Part shown: positions 1-27,193 of the stretch, in pieces | Layout: each line of letters opens with the position of its first letter | Position numbering within the stretch: the stretch's first letter is position 1 | Assembly: GCF_021155765.1 (NCBI RefSeq) | Contig: NC_060105.1 | Span: forward strand, 5,261,001-5,325,000 | Direction: 5' to 3' | Length of the DNA stretch: 64,000 bases | Source: Diprion similis | Lineage: Eukaryota > Arthropoda > Insecta > Hymenoptera > Diprionidae | Position numbers and translations under genes: made by a program | Notes under the pieces: model-generated | Seen by the model: only the letters and a program-made list of their open reading frames with translations | Told to the model about the DNA's origin: nothing | Database searches by the model: none

Positions 1-2464
1 TGTCTCAGAGACTCAAGTAGACCTCTGACAAATAGAGGGCTACACGTGAAACACGTTTGCCAACTAATAGTAATTAATGATTACGTAAATCTAATTAACC
101 GAATAATATTACATAATTATCAAAACTCTTTGATGTGTCAATCGTTGTAAGTGGTTTTTTTACAAGGAACTATTTTACATAAAGAGTGCATATTGCAAGT
201 TTGCGCGTCAGTGTCCAGTGTATTAAGTGTGAAAGGCCTGTATTGAGTTGTGTATGATCTTTGCGTAAAGGGTCTATTATTTACTATTATTAAGATTGGA
301 TTAATAATAACTATGACATTTAATAGTTATGAATCTTAGTTGTTATTCTTCTATATTTATATATTTTGCAATCATTAAGGTGATTTTTATTGGTAGTTTT
401 TTAATACCAAGACTGATCGATGTTGGTGCTTCATATTACTCCTAAATATCAGCGGTTCATCTTGATTAAATCGAAAGTTACTTTATCCCACGTAGATTTC
501 AGTCAATCAACAATCAAAGTAATGCTAGATTTTTTAACGATACTGCTTCGCATCAGACTATTGATTGAAGTCAGTAATTCGGTCAATGCCCAAACTAGTA
601 GTTAAGTTTTATATTTTAAAGAATGAATTACGAGAAATGGTTTTAAGTGCGTCATTTTGATCTCTATTAAAGATAAGAATTAATTTCTCAAGGTGCATCT
701 GACTTAGAATAATTGGCGTTTGCACTAACGCTAACAAGCAATGTACTATGAATGGTTGAAAAATTCATAGGAGTAATATGGAGTTAATTTTCGTACTGCC
801 TGGGTTATATGTTGACTGTACTTTCGAAGACGAGTCTTCTTAGTGTGATTGATGTGATTAAATTGCATAAAATAAGCCCCATGTAATTACAGAGCTTCAA
901 CCAAGTACTTGCAATAATTGTTCTCAATTACTATGACAATTGGTCGAGATTTTTAATAAATACGTAGAGAATTATACATTTATTAAAAATAGAAGAGAGA
1001 GAATATTTTAATAAATATAATTGGTTGCATCTCGGTTATACACTGGTTTGTAAACGACGTCCTGGATTTTAATCAAGTTTATTTTTGAAGGGGTCTGTCT
1101 ATCTGCAACCCCCACATTTTAACAATGATTAAGACAAGCGTGTATGTATATTTGATCTTTATTGTATAATTTATACATCACGGCACCATGGGCAGAGTTT
1201 TTACACAACCCACCTAGAGCCAACATCGTAGTCATCCAAATGTGCAATTGTGTAGCTAAGCAGCATGCGCGTCAGATTAGACGCAGTACTGTATATAATG
1301 TAAATATGTACATCAATTATATTTTATAATAGGGCCAATCAATCACCCGGCAATTGAATATTGTATGAAACTTGATTCATGCTATACGAAGATACAGATA
1401 GGATAATTATTATCATTAAACAATTAATAAATCAGCATGTGTACACCTTAATAAAAGTTATGTATTGAGGTACGTTTCTTTGCAATTAAGTTTCTTTGAA
1501 CATTGATCTATTCAGATATACATATTATTTGATCGCCATGTTTTCATATCGTGAAAATATTAAAATGAACATTAAACTATTTAATGAATTCAAACATTCT
1601 GCAAATCATCCTGAATTACAGGAAAAATAGTACAAGTATATATATTTGCATTTTATAAACGATATAATTCAGTGTAATACATGTTATTCTTATATCTGTC
1701 TCATCGCGGAACGGATATCATTGGATTGCATTCCAATGTGTTGTTAGATTCAAATTTGAACGTACTTTTCAGCGTCGCCACTATAGCGCTTAGATCGCCG
1801 ACGGCCATCTTGTAGAAATTGTCGACAGTTGCCGGCTCCGTGTTTACCGACAGAAGGGAATGAACGTCGAGAAGTTAGGCACGTCAGAACGCACGCTTCG
1901 TAGTTTGCCTCAGTTCGCATCGCGATACAGCCACGATAAGTTCGGCGCGATTGTTTCGTCTGTGCTCAGTGCTATGATACTTTTGTAAATATTCTATTTA
2001 TCAAACACTTCCTCGTTGTAAGTGAAAGTAAATTATTTCCAATAAATAAAAGTGTAATGCAAAGGTGCGCGGTTAACCTGTATTGGATCAGTTCCACGGA
2101 ATATAATTTTTCAAGTGCTAAACATTCGCCGATCGTAGTTTGTTTTACATAGTTTCGTGAATAAAAAACCCGACGCCGTAGTTGTTATGTGAAGTCTCTG
2201 TCGGCATCTTTATACCTTTTCTGTTATACCTCGATATTTGTGTACGAGATTTTGTGTTGATTGTAACATTAACTTATTAATTACTTCATCCGTAATTATC
2301 TATTTGCGATTACAGCTCGGTTTGAAATGATACGAACTTATATTTGCCCGGACGCATTCACGAATATCACGAGTTACTTATTTCATATTTTATTTCTTTT
2401 GTATCCGGTTGATTCGCTTAATTGAAGTTCCTATGAAAGATTTACATCGAAGGTAAAAAAATTG

Positions 2465-2501
<37 letters not shown>

Positions 2502-2639
2502 TCATTCGTTAGTTTCTAAACGTTTATAAAATTGCTCTTGTCATTTTATTCCAATTATCTTTCTGTTACGGGAAACAAACTGATGATCGGTTACATTTTT
2601 AATAATTAAGTATGGTGATCGACAATAATGTAAGTGTTT
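1..2639. other. Upstream non-coding region with promoter-like stretch
   Basis: No supported gene. Most of the stretch is AT-rich. Between about 1755 and 2000 the sequence becomes CpG-richer. It contains a GGCCATCTTG element (YY1/Pho-type) near 1803 and several TCAGT initiator-like sites (for example near 1909). A good splice donor (gtaagtg) lies at 2017. This looks like a core promoter and non-coding first exon of a plus-strand transcript, possibly joined to the small exon at 2747. The only sizeable open frame (420-605) has no recognisable features. Confidence 0.35.
2466..2502. repeat. ATT trinucleotide microsatellite
   Basis: About 12 uninterrupted ATT units lie in non-coding DNA. It is likely length-polymorphic. 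Confidence 0.95.
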
Positions 2640-2746
2640 GTTGATGAAGCGATCAGTTGACCGCAGATCGGAGCCCGTAAGCAACTCCAGAGTAACAACG
2701 AATACATCGAAGTAAACTTGCTAGCATCGCACAGAGGATAGCCGAA

Positions 2747-2773
2747 TGGATGTAGTCTGTCCGTCAGCCAAAG
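2747..2773 (+). other. Possible short first coding exon (MDVVCPSAK)
   Basis: An ATG in a GC-richer context is followed by nine codons, reading MDVVCPSAK, and then directly by a consensus donor gtaagt. It could be the first coding exon of a plus-strand gene whose other exons lie elsewhere. It could also be a 5'UTR exon, carrying an upstream ORF, of the CPSF3 transcript that starts 600 bp further on. No continuation exon was identified, so the call rests only on the start and donor. Confidence 0.25.
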
Positions 2774-3386
2774 TAAGTCTAGCACGCAATTTATTATTCA
2801 TAACTTTTTGACTTGTGACTCTAAATGCTATACCATTCATGTATAAATATTGTTGCGACGATTTTGCGCTGCCCTATCCACCGCGTTTATTGTCTATTTA
2901 GAAGGGACCCAATTTTAAATGGATAGGAAAAACTCCGCGCCTGATCATAGGCAACCAATGTAGACACGAGCATCCGATGCTCGATTGCATTCTCGATAGT
3001 AATCAAAATAGTAATAGTCCAATGATATTCCGTTGCTTACATGTTATTGTATCTTATGAATTCGGGTGTCACTGTGATAAACAAGTTTGAACGCATTCGT
3101 TTAATTGTCTCGTGCAAAAAGTGAATCACGCAGATTTCTTCCGTCGCCGGTATCTGCTTTACAAACACTTTTAATTTCGCGGTACATCGGACTGCTAGTT
3201 AGTTGGACTTGGACATGTCCATGCCTTTAAACTTGAGTGATAGAAATCGAAATTGCACGATATTTTATGAATAATGATATCGAAGGAGATATATTAATTA
3301 CGTTGAGAGTTGTTCCTACACGTTAAGTCTGTTGTTGATTAAGAAGTGTAAGTTCATCCTTCTCTTCGGATAACACAACCTAAAAA

Positions 3387-5447
3387 ATGTCATCGAAACG
3401 GAAGCCGGACACGCAAGTGCCGGCAGAAGAAAGCGATTTACTTTCTATTCGGCCGCTCGGTGCCGGCCAAGAAGTTGGAAGATCTTGTATTATGCTGGAG
3501 TTCAAAGGAAAAAAGATAATGCTGGACTGCGGAATACATCCAGGTCTCTCCGGCATGGATGCTCTTCCATTCGTTGACTTGGTAGAAGCCGACGAAATCG
3601 ACCTACTTTTGATATCTCATTTTCACCTCGATCACTGTGGAGCCTTACCTTGGTTTTTACAAAAAACTAGTTTTAAAGGACGTTGTTTCATGACTCACGC
3701 GACGAAAGCCATATATCGCTGGCTGTTGTCCGATTACATCAAAGTCAGCAACATCGCCACAGAACAAATGTTGTACACTGAGTCTGACTTAGAAACTAGT
3801 ATGGATAAGATAGAGACGATAAATTTCCACGAGGAAAAAGATGTCTTTGGAATTAAATTCTGGGCATATAATGCTGGCCATGTTCTTGGCGCTGCTATGT
3901 TCATGATCGAAATTGCTGGTGTTAAAATACTGTACACAGGTGATTTCAGTCGGCAAGAAGACAGGCATTTGATGGCTGCCGAAATACCAAACATACATCC
4001 TGATGTTTTGATAACGGAATCTACCTACGGAACTCACATTCATGAAAAACGGGAAGATCGAGAGGGAAGATTTACTAATTTGGTACACGAAATTGTGAAC
4101 AGAGGTGGAAGATGCTTGATTCCTGTATTTGCCCTGGGACGAGCACAAGAGCTTCTGCTGATCCTGGATGAATACTGGAGCCAACACCCTGAGTTACATG
4201 AAATTCCAATTTATTATGCTTCGTCTTTGGCCAAAAAATGTATGGCAGTTTATCAGACTTATGTTAACGCGATGAATGACAAAATACGGAGACAGATAGC
4301 AATTAACAACCCTTTTGTATTCAAGCACATTTCAAACTTGAAAGGCATCGATCATTTCGAAGACATAGGGCCTTGTGTCGTTATGGCATCTCCTGGTATG
4401 ATGCAGAGTGGCTTGTCCAGAGAATTGTTTGAGTCTTGGTGCACTGATTCAAAGAATGGAGTAATAATCGCTGGTTACTGTGTAGAAGGGACTCTGGCCA
4501 AAACAATCCTCTCTGAACCTGAAGAAATTGCAACGATGTCTGGTCAGAAATTACCTTTGAAAATGTCAGTGGATTACATATCGTTCTCAGCACATACCGA
4601 CTATCAACAGACTTCAGAGTTTATCAGGATTTTGAAACCACCACATGTTGTATTGGTTCATGGGGAACAAAATGAAATGGGGAGATTAAAAGCTGCTCTA
4701 CAAAGAGAATACGAGGACGATCCACACACCACCATGGAGATACACAACCCTAGGAATACGGTTGCAGTAGAGCTGTATTTTCGTGGTGAAAAAACTGCAA
4801 AAGTTATGGGAAATTTAGCTATGGAAACTCCAAAACCTGGACAGAAATTGTCAGGTGTTTTGGTGAAGAGAAATTTCAATTACCACGTACTGGCACCCTG
4901 CGATTTATCGAAGTATACCGATATGAGTATGAGCCAGGTGGTTCAAAGACAAAGTGTACATTTCTCTACATCGTTACCGGTCTTGAAACATTTGTTAACA
5001 CAGATTGCTGGGAGCATAGAAAACATCGATGATAAAAAGATGAGAGTATTCAAAAATGTTGATGTTATTGTAGAAGGAAAAGTTGTCACAATGGAATGGA
5101 TAGCGACTCCTGTAAATGACATGTATGCAGATTCAGTTTTGACTGCAATATTGCAAGCTGAAATGATGGAACAACCGCCGAAAACACTCCCTGCGCCAAC
5201 AAAAATGGACCGAATGCATTTCAAGGAATGTCTCATAGAAATGCTTCAAGAAATGTTCGGTGAAGATTCTGTACCTAAGATTTTCAAAGGTGAAAAACTA
5301 TACGTTACAGTTGATGGTAAAAAGGCTCACATAGATTTGTTAAATTTAGAAGTAACAAGTACAGAGGATGAAACCTTTCAGCAAATAGTCCAGACTGCTG
5401 TTTCCAAGTTGCATCAATCATTGGCTCCGCCGTACGATACTTTATAA
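3387..5447 (+). CDS. CPSF3: Cleavage and polyadenylation specificity factor 73 (pre-mRNA 3'-end endonuclease)
   Basis: This is the 686-aa endonuclease that cuts pre-mRNA at the poly(A) site and histone pre-mRNA 3' ends inside the nuclear CPSF complex. It has an N-terminal metallo-beta-lactamase fold and a beta-CASP domain. Zinc ligands are visible: LDCG around Asp48, HFHLDH at 78-83, His164 in GHVLG, Asp186 in GDFSR, His403 in SAHTD and His425 in LVHGE. The C-terminal third (about 480-686) matches the CPSF73-100 C-terminal region. Length is almost the same as the usual 684 aa. The start is fixed by an in-frame TAA two codons upstream. The gene is a single uninterrupted ORF, unlike every other gene here. 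An ATTAAA poly(A) signal lies near 5663. It converges on POLQ. Confidence 0.97.
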   Translation: MSSKRKPDTQVPAEESDLLSIRPLGAGQEVGRSCIMLEFKGKKIMLDCGIHPGLSGMDALPFVDLVEADEIDLLLISHFHLDHCGALPWFLQKTSFKGRCFMTHATKAIYRWLLSDYIKVSNIATEQMLYTESDLETSMDKIETINFHEEKDVFGIKFWAYNAGHVLGAAMFMIEIAGVKILYTGDFSRQEDRHLMAAEIPNIHPDVLITESTYGTHIHEKREDREGRFTNLVHEIVNRGGRCLIPVFALGRAQELLLILDEYWSQHPELHEIPIYYASSLAKKCMAVYQTYVNAMNDKIRRQIAINNPFVFKHISNLKGIDHFEDIGPCVVMASPGMMQSGLSRELFESWCTDSKNGVIIAGYCVEGTLAKTILSEPEEIATMSGQKLPLKMSVDYISFSAHTDYQQTSEFIRILKPPHVVLVHGEQNEMGRLKAALQREYEDDPHTTMEIHNPRNTVAVELYFRGEKTAKVMGNLAMETPKPGQKLSGVLVKRNFNYHVLAPCDLSKYTDMSMSQVVQRQSVHFSTSLPVLKHLLTQIAGSIENIDDKKMRVFKNVDVIVEGKVVTMEWIATPVNDMYADSVLTAILQAEMMEQPPKTLPAPTKMDRMHFKECLIEMLQEMFGEDSVPKIFKGEKLYVTVDGKKAHIDLLNLEVTSTEDETFQQIVQTAVSKLHQSLAPPYDTL

Positions 5448-6004
5448 AGTTTTACATTGAAAACCTTGTAAATCTAATTCATTAAATGTTCCATATCGGA
5501 TTGATATTTTCAACATGCAATTTGTACTCTTCTTTTCCTGAACCAATAGATTTAAATTATGACACATAACTGATAATTTTAAACGTGTATATTTTTCTAC
5601 AAATTCAATGAATAGAAATTGATTCGGTAATAGCAGTAATCTGAAGATTAGTCGACACTGCATTAAATATAATTATTATTAAAAACAGTAGTATAAAAAT
5701 TAAAAATTCAATTTTTCTTATGTTTTTTTCCTGCGTATAAAACTTGATCCACCTAAATCACTATTACACGAATTATCGATATAGAATTACCACTATTATT
5801 CAATGTTTTGATTCTACTCAATGTATGAGATCTATTACACCTCAATTACCTATTTAAAGAAATTGAGAACTTGACATAAATAATATTTACAATTATTGGA
5901 TCTTATAAAGGTTGTGATCAGTTATAAAACATACCTAATTATATTCTTAACATATAAAAGTTCGCAAAAGCGATATAAATATAAATAAATATAAATAAAA
6001 TCTT
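5448..6004. other. Convergent 3' intergenic region of CPSF3 and POLQ
   Basis: AT-rich spacer of 557 bp between two stop codons on opposite strands. It carries the CPSF3 ATTAAA signal near 5663. No ORF or RNA gene was seen. The 3'UTRs probably meet or overlap here. Confidence 0.7.
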
Positions 6005-15798
<9,794 letters not shown>

Positions 15799-16679
15799 TT
15801 TGGAGCAGACACGTTACATAGATATTTTTCACCATGGTAACATCATCTGTAAAAGAAATAGATTAATCTAACTGAAATAGGTATGTTTGTTAACTATTCA
15901 ATCGAAAAACTAGAGAATCTTCCCAGATAGCTAGTGATACTTCTTCATTGTATATTGTTGACACATTATTACATGTAGCATGCATTGATAATGCAAATAT
16001 TCCCTGGTTATTGTTATAGTTCAAAGACAAATTTGAAACACATTCGTAAACGAATTACTTTTAATGATTTTCTACATTTAAACCGTTGAGACAAGTAGTT
16101 GAGAACATAGGTTATAATCAGACAAACGCTGATGTCAAGAAAATTGAGTAGCGCCGTAATTTCTGTATGTTGTAAAACTAATTTGTATTAACTAAATTAT
16201 TTTTCACTCACCTCAGGAATAAATCAAAGAACATTATCGTTCTTCGTCCACGTGAAGTTGATCATGAATCGGCATGCCGAATGTCTGAATTGTAAACATT
16301 GAACAATCCTTCCATTCAAATTTTAAATCCAACAAGAAGCGACTACGGTTTCACCTGTTGGTAAAGCCGGGAAACTTGCGAACTGAATCAACGAATTGTA
16401 GTTTTGATACGAAAGAATGCTCCAATCAAATTGCGGTTTCAAATGAAAGAGAACAGCTGTATCTTTTCTTCGCCAATAGAGACGTGACCTTGGCGTAGGC
16501 CAATAATCAGATGCTTCGTCACGTTTCACTCGAGAGACGAGAGCATTGATTCTTGCATTGAATTTTTTATTTATTTTTTTATTTTTTATAGAGTCAAACA
16601 ATAATAATAATTACGATTAGGATTACAACAAAAGACGCTTCACAACTTTATCCACGACAGATAAAATCTCGCAAAAACT
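15799..16679. promoter_or_regulatory. Divergent promoter region, POLQ / THAP gene
   Basis: An 881-bp gap between two start codons pointing away from each other; it must hold both promoters and 5'UTRs. A 92-codon minus-strand open frame at 16323-16601 shows no domain and lies where both UTRs are expected, so it was not called. No clear TATA box was assigned. Confidence 0.5.
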
Positions 16680-18165
16680 ATGGTGGTTAGTTGTTCAGCT
16701 TGTGGTGAACAATACGGAGTGACGGAAGACGTAACTTTTCACAAGTAGGTGTGCTTTATCTATAATATTTATATGCTATGAGAAATTTCACCGTACTGCT
16801 CATCGATTAAAAATTTCATCATGCTAATGCAGATTTTCAATAACAAACGATACATCATCAATGACAGATTTCCTGCCAACGAAGAGCGCAGAAATAAGTG
16901 GCGGAATGCTGTGCAGCGTGAAGCATGGACCCCTGGGAAGAGGAGCATGTTATGCAGTAAACATTTTTCTCCTGACAAGTTTGTGTACAAGGTTTCTGGA
17001 GATAAGGTACGAAGGTACTTGATGCCAGATACAATTCCAACCATCTTTGATAGGACTGACAAGTATGTAGTCATATGACACAAATTTAATTTACCAATCG
17101 ATCTTTGAGATTGAGTTATAAGGCTTTAACAAGATCATTTCCCTTGATTTAATAAATTTGAGCATGAATCAACAGGAAATTCAAAAGCGCGACTTCATTG
17201 CGTTTCAATCAGAGAATTGGAACCTCAAGTTCAGATGTAAACAGTTCAGCAAATGTCATGGCTATGGAGCCAGAACTAGGTCAGTCAGATACTGATGCTC
17301 AAGTTGGACAATTAGTTTGCAATTCATCTGCAAACTTGAATCTTGAAATTTTAGCTTCCACATCTGTCACACTAGAACCTTACATGATTGCGACAAAGCC
17401 ACAATTTATCCAGATGGATAAAAATACTCCTTACATATTTTCCAAATCGCTTGAAATTCCGACTACAACATCGATCATTACTGCAAGTACTAGTTCTAGC
17501 ACCCCAGCACAAAAAGCTCACAATCAGAGTCAGTCCGACAGACAATTACATTTTCCACGACCAGCTAAAAGGTGTGTAAATTCTTTAGGTCTACTTTATT
17601 AACTATACATTCAATGTTACATTTTTATAATTATGCAGCTAGACTGTGTCCTTTATGGATATGTTATTTTTATAGAGTCTACAATACGGAGTCAATACAA
17701 ACTGACTTAACTTCACTTCCAAAACAGCCTCGCCTAGTTTACCCTGGAGACTTTAAACAATTCAAATGCAATGATGTGAAGCAGGATTCCAAGAGCTGGA
17801 TCGTTGTGAACAATTATATTAAAAAAATGAGAAGGAACATGAAGGTGCTGCAACAGCGCAATAGAAGACTGGAGAAGCGAGTAACAGATCTCAAGACTGT
17901 TGTGAAGTTTTTGAAAAACAGGATCGTGACAAGAGATTCTGCAGCCATTCGATTGGTAAGTCGCTGTGTAAACACTCAAGACGTTACGTTGAAGAATAAG
18001 ATGTGGTACTTGGGTTTGAAAATAACATTGTATTTGTATACCTAGTGTGGGCACTCAGACTCATCTGAAAAAAGAGACTGTTTGCCTCAAAATCAGTCAA
18101 ACCAAGTGGCGCATTTTTTGGGAGATCACGATTATGTCGCCAGCAAAAACTGGTCCATCTTGTAA
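16680..18165 (+). CDS. THAP-type zinc-finger protein
   Basis: Deduced 351-aa protein from five exons: 16680-16744, 16868-17062, 17176-17571, 17676-17955 and 18046-18165 (1056 nt). The N-terminus is a THAP C2CH DNA-binding domain: MVVSCSACG, then FHKFP across the first intron, W of NKW, the CSKHF motif, and FVYK...LMPDTIPTIF closing the fold. The exon 1/2 junction is fixed by the FHKFP motif and phase. A Ser/Thr-rich linker follows. Next comes a basic coiled coil in exon 4 (about residues 240-300), typical of THAP proteins that dimerise. The ORF stops at a TAA at 18163, but the same frame continues with transposase-like sequence (see next feature). It may therefore be a truncated derivative of a THAP9/P-element-like transposase. 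It is a sequence-specific DNA-binding protein by family; target unknown. Confidence 0.8.
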
Positions 18166-18360
18166 TATCCTGAGAAGGCTGTGGCGTACATTGCTGGATT
18201 TATTATTGTACCACTTGTCTGGATCTACTCACTGGAAGAACGTCTATGTCCTTACTTCCTGAGGAAAAATGTAAGGGGGAACCTTTACCATTGGAATCTA
18301 ATGATGTTATAGCACCGCAAGCCAAGTTGGTGAGAAGATTGGTACTGATCAAGGAGAAAC
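18166..18360 (+). pseudogene. Degenerate C-terminal remnant of a THAP/P-element-like transposase
   Basis: Directly after the TAA at 18163-18165, in the same frame, the sequence reads PEKAVAYIAGFII (18169-18207). It resembles the conserved YIAGY/F motif in the C-terminal part of THAP9/P-element-type transposases. About 18207 the protein-like signal shifts by one base into another frame reading LDLLTGRTSMSLLPEEK, which ends near 18360. The stop plus the frameshift suggest decay. The RNase-H-like catalytic region expected between the coiled coil and this motif is absent from the window. Confidence 0.45.
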
Positions 18361-19394
18361 TGGCATAATGGGTAATTTAGATATAATTTTCTGGAAATCC
18401 AAAGCCAGCTGTGTTATTAATTGTTACTGAAATGTCTCTATATTTTAGATCAAGCACTGGGTGTGCCCTTCCTTCTGAGGATCGCAACTTGGACATGTTT
18501 TTCCATCAAATTACTAGCGAATGACTGAATTGTTTTCACATACTAGATCTGACTGGACTAGATCGCAATGGGATACTGATAATATTTAACTTTGAAACAA
18601 AACAATCGCACTAGGCTTCATAAAACAGTGGTGATCTCAATCTTATTTAATCATTGAAGTTTTTCTATTCCCCAGCTTTGATTTTAGTTTTTATCAAAAA
18701 TTTTGGTGAAGTAAAATATTCTAGCTATACCTGAAATCCGTTCACTAACAGCGGTTTCGAGGTCTTGTATACTTATCTCAGCTAACTGATTACACCTAGA
18801 AAAAATTCTGCCTTCCCCAAGTTTTGTTGGCCGATTTATCAACAGTGACTTACGAAAATCTGAAAGATTTATATCTAGAACAATGTGTCATAATGGACAA
18901 TGATGCCTTTTAAATAAATTAAATTTACTGTTCGTTAATGTATGTATACTTTGAAGATCCATTTTCAGCATTAAGATTAACATTCTCCTTTATTGCTTAG
19001 ATGTAAGTAGAAGTAAAATCAAGTGATTGCATAAATGTCACTGATATATTTCAAACTGTGCGCAAATGCATAGCCTATAGTCGATCCAAGCGCTGTGCAG
19101 ATGAAATTAGACGACTATATAGTTAGATGGTAGGTCCTACTATCGCGTCTAACTTTTCGTGATGAGTACGGTTTTTCATGTTTTCGAACACTTTACTATC
19201 TGTCACCTGTCAAAATATCCTATCTGATTGAACAAACGGCTTTATATTAAACGGATCAGTGAGTAAACGACTTCGGATTATTTGCCATAAATGGAGCTTA
19301 CAACATTCTATCACGATTGAAAGGGAATATCAAATTGTAATATACTCATTCAACAGGCCATTCCTTCTGCTTCGATAGTAGACATATAACCAAA
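18361..19394. other. Intergenic region between THAP remnant and TBCD
   Basis: AT-rich, no supported coding sequence. An AATAAA signal near 18912 could end the THAP transcript. The stretch from about 19130 to 19394 probably contains the TBCD promoter and 5'UTR, with a possible acceptor (caacag) just before 19356. Confidence 0.5.
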
Positions 19395-24924
<5,530 letters not shown>

Positions 24925-25222
24925 GACTTATAAACATGCCGTGCAACTAATTTCAGGAATGCTTTTGCTGAACGATTTTTATAATTATTTTCTTCGAGAT
25001 TAACACAAACATGTAACTTGCTATCAACTAATGCGATGAATAAATTTTGCAAACCCTTTTATTAGAAATGGATTGATGTTACTTATTAAAATTTAGGATT
25101 GACGAATGAACAAATATAATACATATGAAACACCAGCATGGCAGATAGAGCATCTTTTTATTACATTAAAATATAAAATATTTTAAATGTAAATTGATAA
25201 TGTCATACTTTTATGACATATT
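24925..25222. terminator. Convergent polyadenylation region of TBCD and SLC25A39/40
   Basis: A 298-bp gap between opposing stop codons. Plus-strand AATAAA at 25039-25044 serves TBCD. TTTATT at 25157-25162 is AATAAA on the minus strand and serves the carrier gene. The two signals point at each other about 113 bp apart, so the transcript ends probably lie very close or overlap. Confidence 0.65.
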
Positions 25223-27193
25223 TCAGTACTTATCTTTAAAATACTCTATGTCATCTTCAAGTTGTAGTATTCGTTTTGCATTATATGCTTGGAAAAACCG
25301 CTTGCCATGTTCAAAGGTTGCTATCATAATAGCGCAAGCTGGGGCAACTTTTACCAGCCGAGGCGTTAGCCCTGTGAACAATCCTCTGATTCCATTTTGG
25401 GCATAGATTCGTCTTATTATTGACAGAGTGTCACTGCTGCGGCCGGGTTTTTCTATCAAATAAAAGTAATTTGACTATCGGATTACAGTATGAATGTTGT
25501 ATTGCCTCTGCATATAATATGTCTATATTTCTATTATATTGAAAAACGTTAAACCTGAGTCGGTATTGACAAGCTTATCATTAACTTCCAATTTATCCAA
25601 ATTGCCCATAGTATCCAATATTAGATTTCAGAAATAACCAACTGAATTAGCTCTACCAAGTAAAATATGGATTTCTGAGAATTCTAGTCTCATATAATTA
25701 ACGTTGAGGTTGAGGATATTTACCTGAATAAATTTCTTTCTCACCCATCTCTATCTGCCTATGCGTTTTAACAACATCAAATGGAATCGTCACTAAGGCC
25801 GCTATCTGTAAACAAATACGATTGGTTAATCTCAGGAACAGAATGACCTCAGATGAAAGTGACTACTTATCTATTTGCCGACTACGATTTTCCTTGGAGA
25901 GTAATTAACTTACAGAACCAGCCACAGCTCCAGCTGCTAAATTGAATGTAAATGTTTGTTGAGTTCCTCGAAACTGCTGTTTTATGGTTTCATAGTTTAA
26001 CCAATAAATAGCACTGAACGGTACATCGCGCAACAATGTAGACCCCAGACCCATCCACAAACCAGAAATTCCACTGTATTTAACAACGGTCTTTAAAGCT
26101 TGGCCGATTTCTGGAATGAAATTTTTTTTTAATATAGTATGTGCAAAGATATTCTGAATTTGGAAGAATAGTGGTTATAAATACAGTTTAGTATCAATTT
26201 ACCTATATAACTCAGTTTTTGCGATTGCATTTTTGTTCTAATAAGCTCTAATGGGCTTACTAAAGATGCAGCCCAAATTCTTGCTGTGCCACCAGCTAAC
26301 ATTGGAATCCAAAAAGGTTGTACCGAATGATTAGTTCCACTATTAATCCTACTGTTATAGGTATCCTGCAATGTGTATAATGCTAGCTCTGAAACTGTTT
26401 TTCATAATATGGAATGAGTAGAAACTTGACAGGGATCTTGGTCAGTTCACATGGACAATAGCTGCCATACCCAGATATAATCCAATCTATTATATTCACC
26501 TTGAAAAATAGCCTCAGTTGTTCATAAGATACAAAATATACTATAGTTGCTGGTATCGCCAGAATGAGAGTCGGGCTCAACCCACTCCACAGCGATAATA
26601 CACCTTCGGTTCTACTAATTTTAGTTAGCGCGTCCTGTAAATATAAATTGCGGTGATATAAGTCGTATGTTTTTATTACTGTAAGAATGAACGTGACTGA
26701 TTGGAAATATGGAATAAAATGATCACTAGTGCTAATTCATGAAAAGATTGTCACTAAGGGAGGTGAAAGATTGAAAGTTGAGGTATTTGTTAAACAAGTT
26801 TATCAAAATTTTACCAACCAGCGTGCCATTAAATTTTCCATTAGCGCGCATCCAAGGTGGACTTTTTTCATCTAGACAAGGGCATAGATGGTCCATGAGG
26901 CCGTTACAGTACAAAAAGCATTTGTTAGATAGCATTGCTTTTTGTTGCGTCTGTAGACGAATTTTTACAACATCCAGCGGTGTTACTAGGGAATAAAAAG
27001 AAGCTGCCTCAATTGAACATGAAAATTTACGCATTAACATGGAACACTAGGACATAGCGTATCTACTTGTATAGGTATATTTACCAAATAGTGATGTGAT
27101 TAATGCTCCGGTACACGAAGCCACCATTTGTTGATATGGTCTAATGCGGAATCTTGGATCGTCCAAGTCAATTTCATCGAGATTATTACTCAT
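25223..27193 (-). CDS. SLC25A39/40: Mitochondrial carrier of the SLC25A39/SLC25A40 (Mtm1) type
   Basis: Deduced 360-aa inner-membrane carrier. Mammalian SLC25A39/40 import glutathione into the mitochondrial matrix. Exons in transcript order: 27193-27085, 26985-26819, 26634-26500, 26365-26203, 26110-25914, 25805-25724, 25452-25223 (1083 nt). The three carrier signature motifs are present, one per repeat: TPLDVVKIRLQ, SPLELIRTKMQ and IPFDVVKTHRQ. The first repeat carries the long Cys-containing matrix insert of this subfamily (CNGLMDHLCPCLDE region), and the second has LWSGLSPTLILAIPATIVYF. Donor 2 (gttggt) is unusual but is the only one that keeps frame. The start ATG begins an acidic MSNNLDEIDLDD leader. 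It is divergent with EIF2B1. Confidence 0.93.

Noticed and set aside
420-605. 61-codon plus-strand frame
   Set aside because: Short, AT-rich, no motif and no regulatory context.
16323-16601. 92-codon minus-strand frame between POLQ and the THAP gene
   Set aside because: No domain, and it lies in the divergent promoter where both 5'UTRs are expected.
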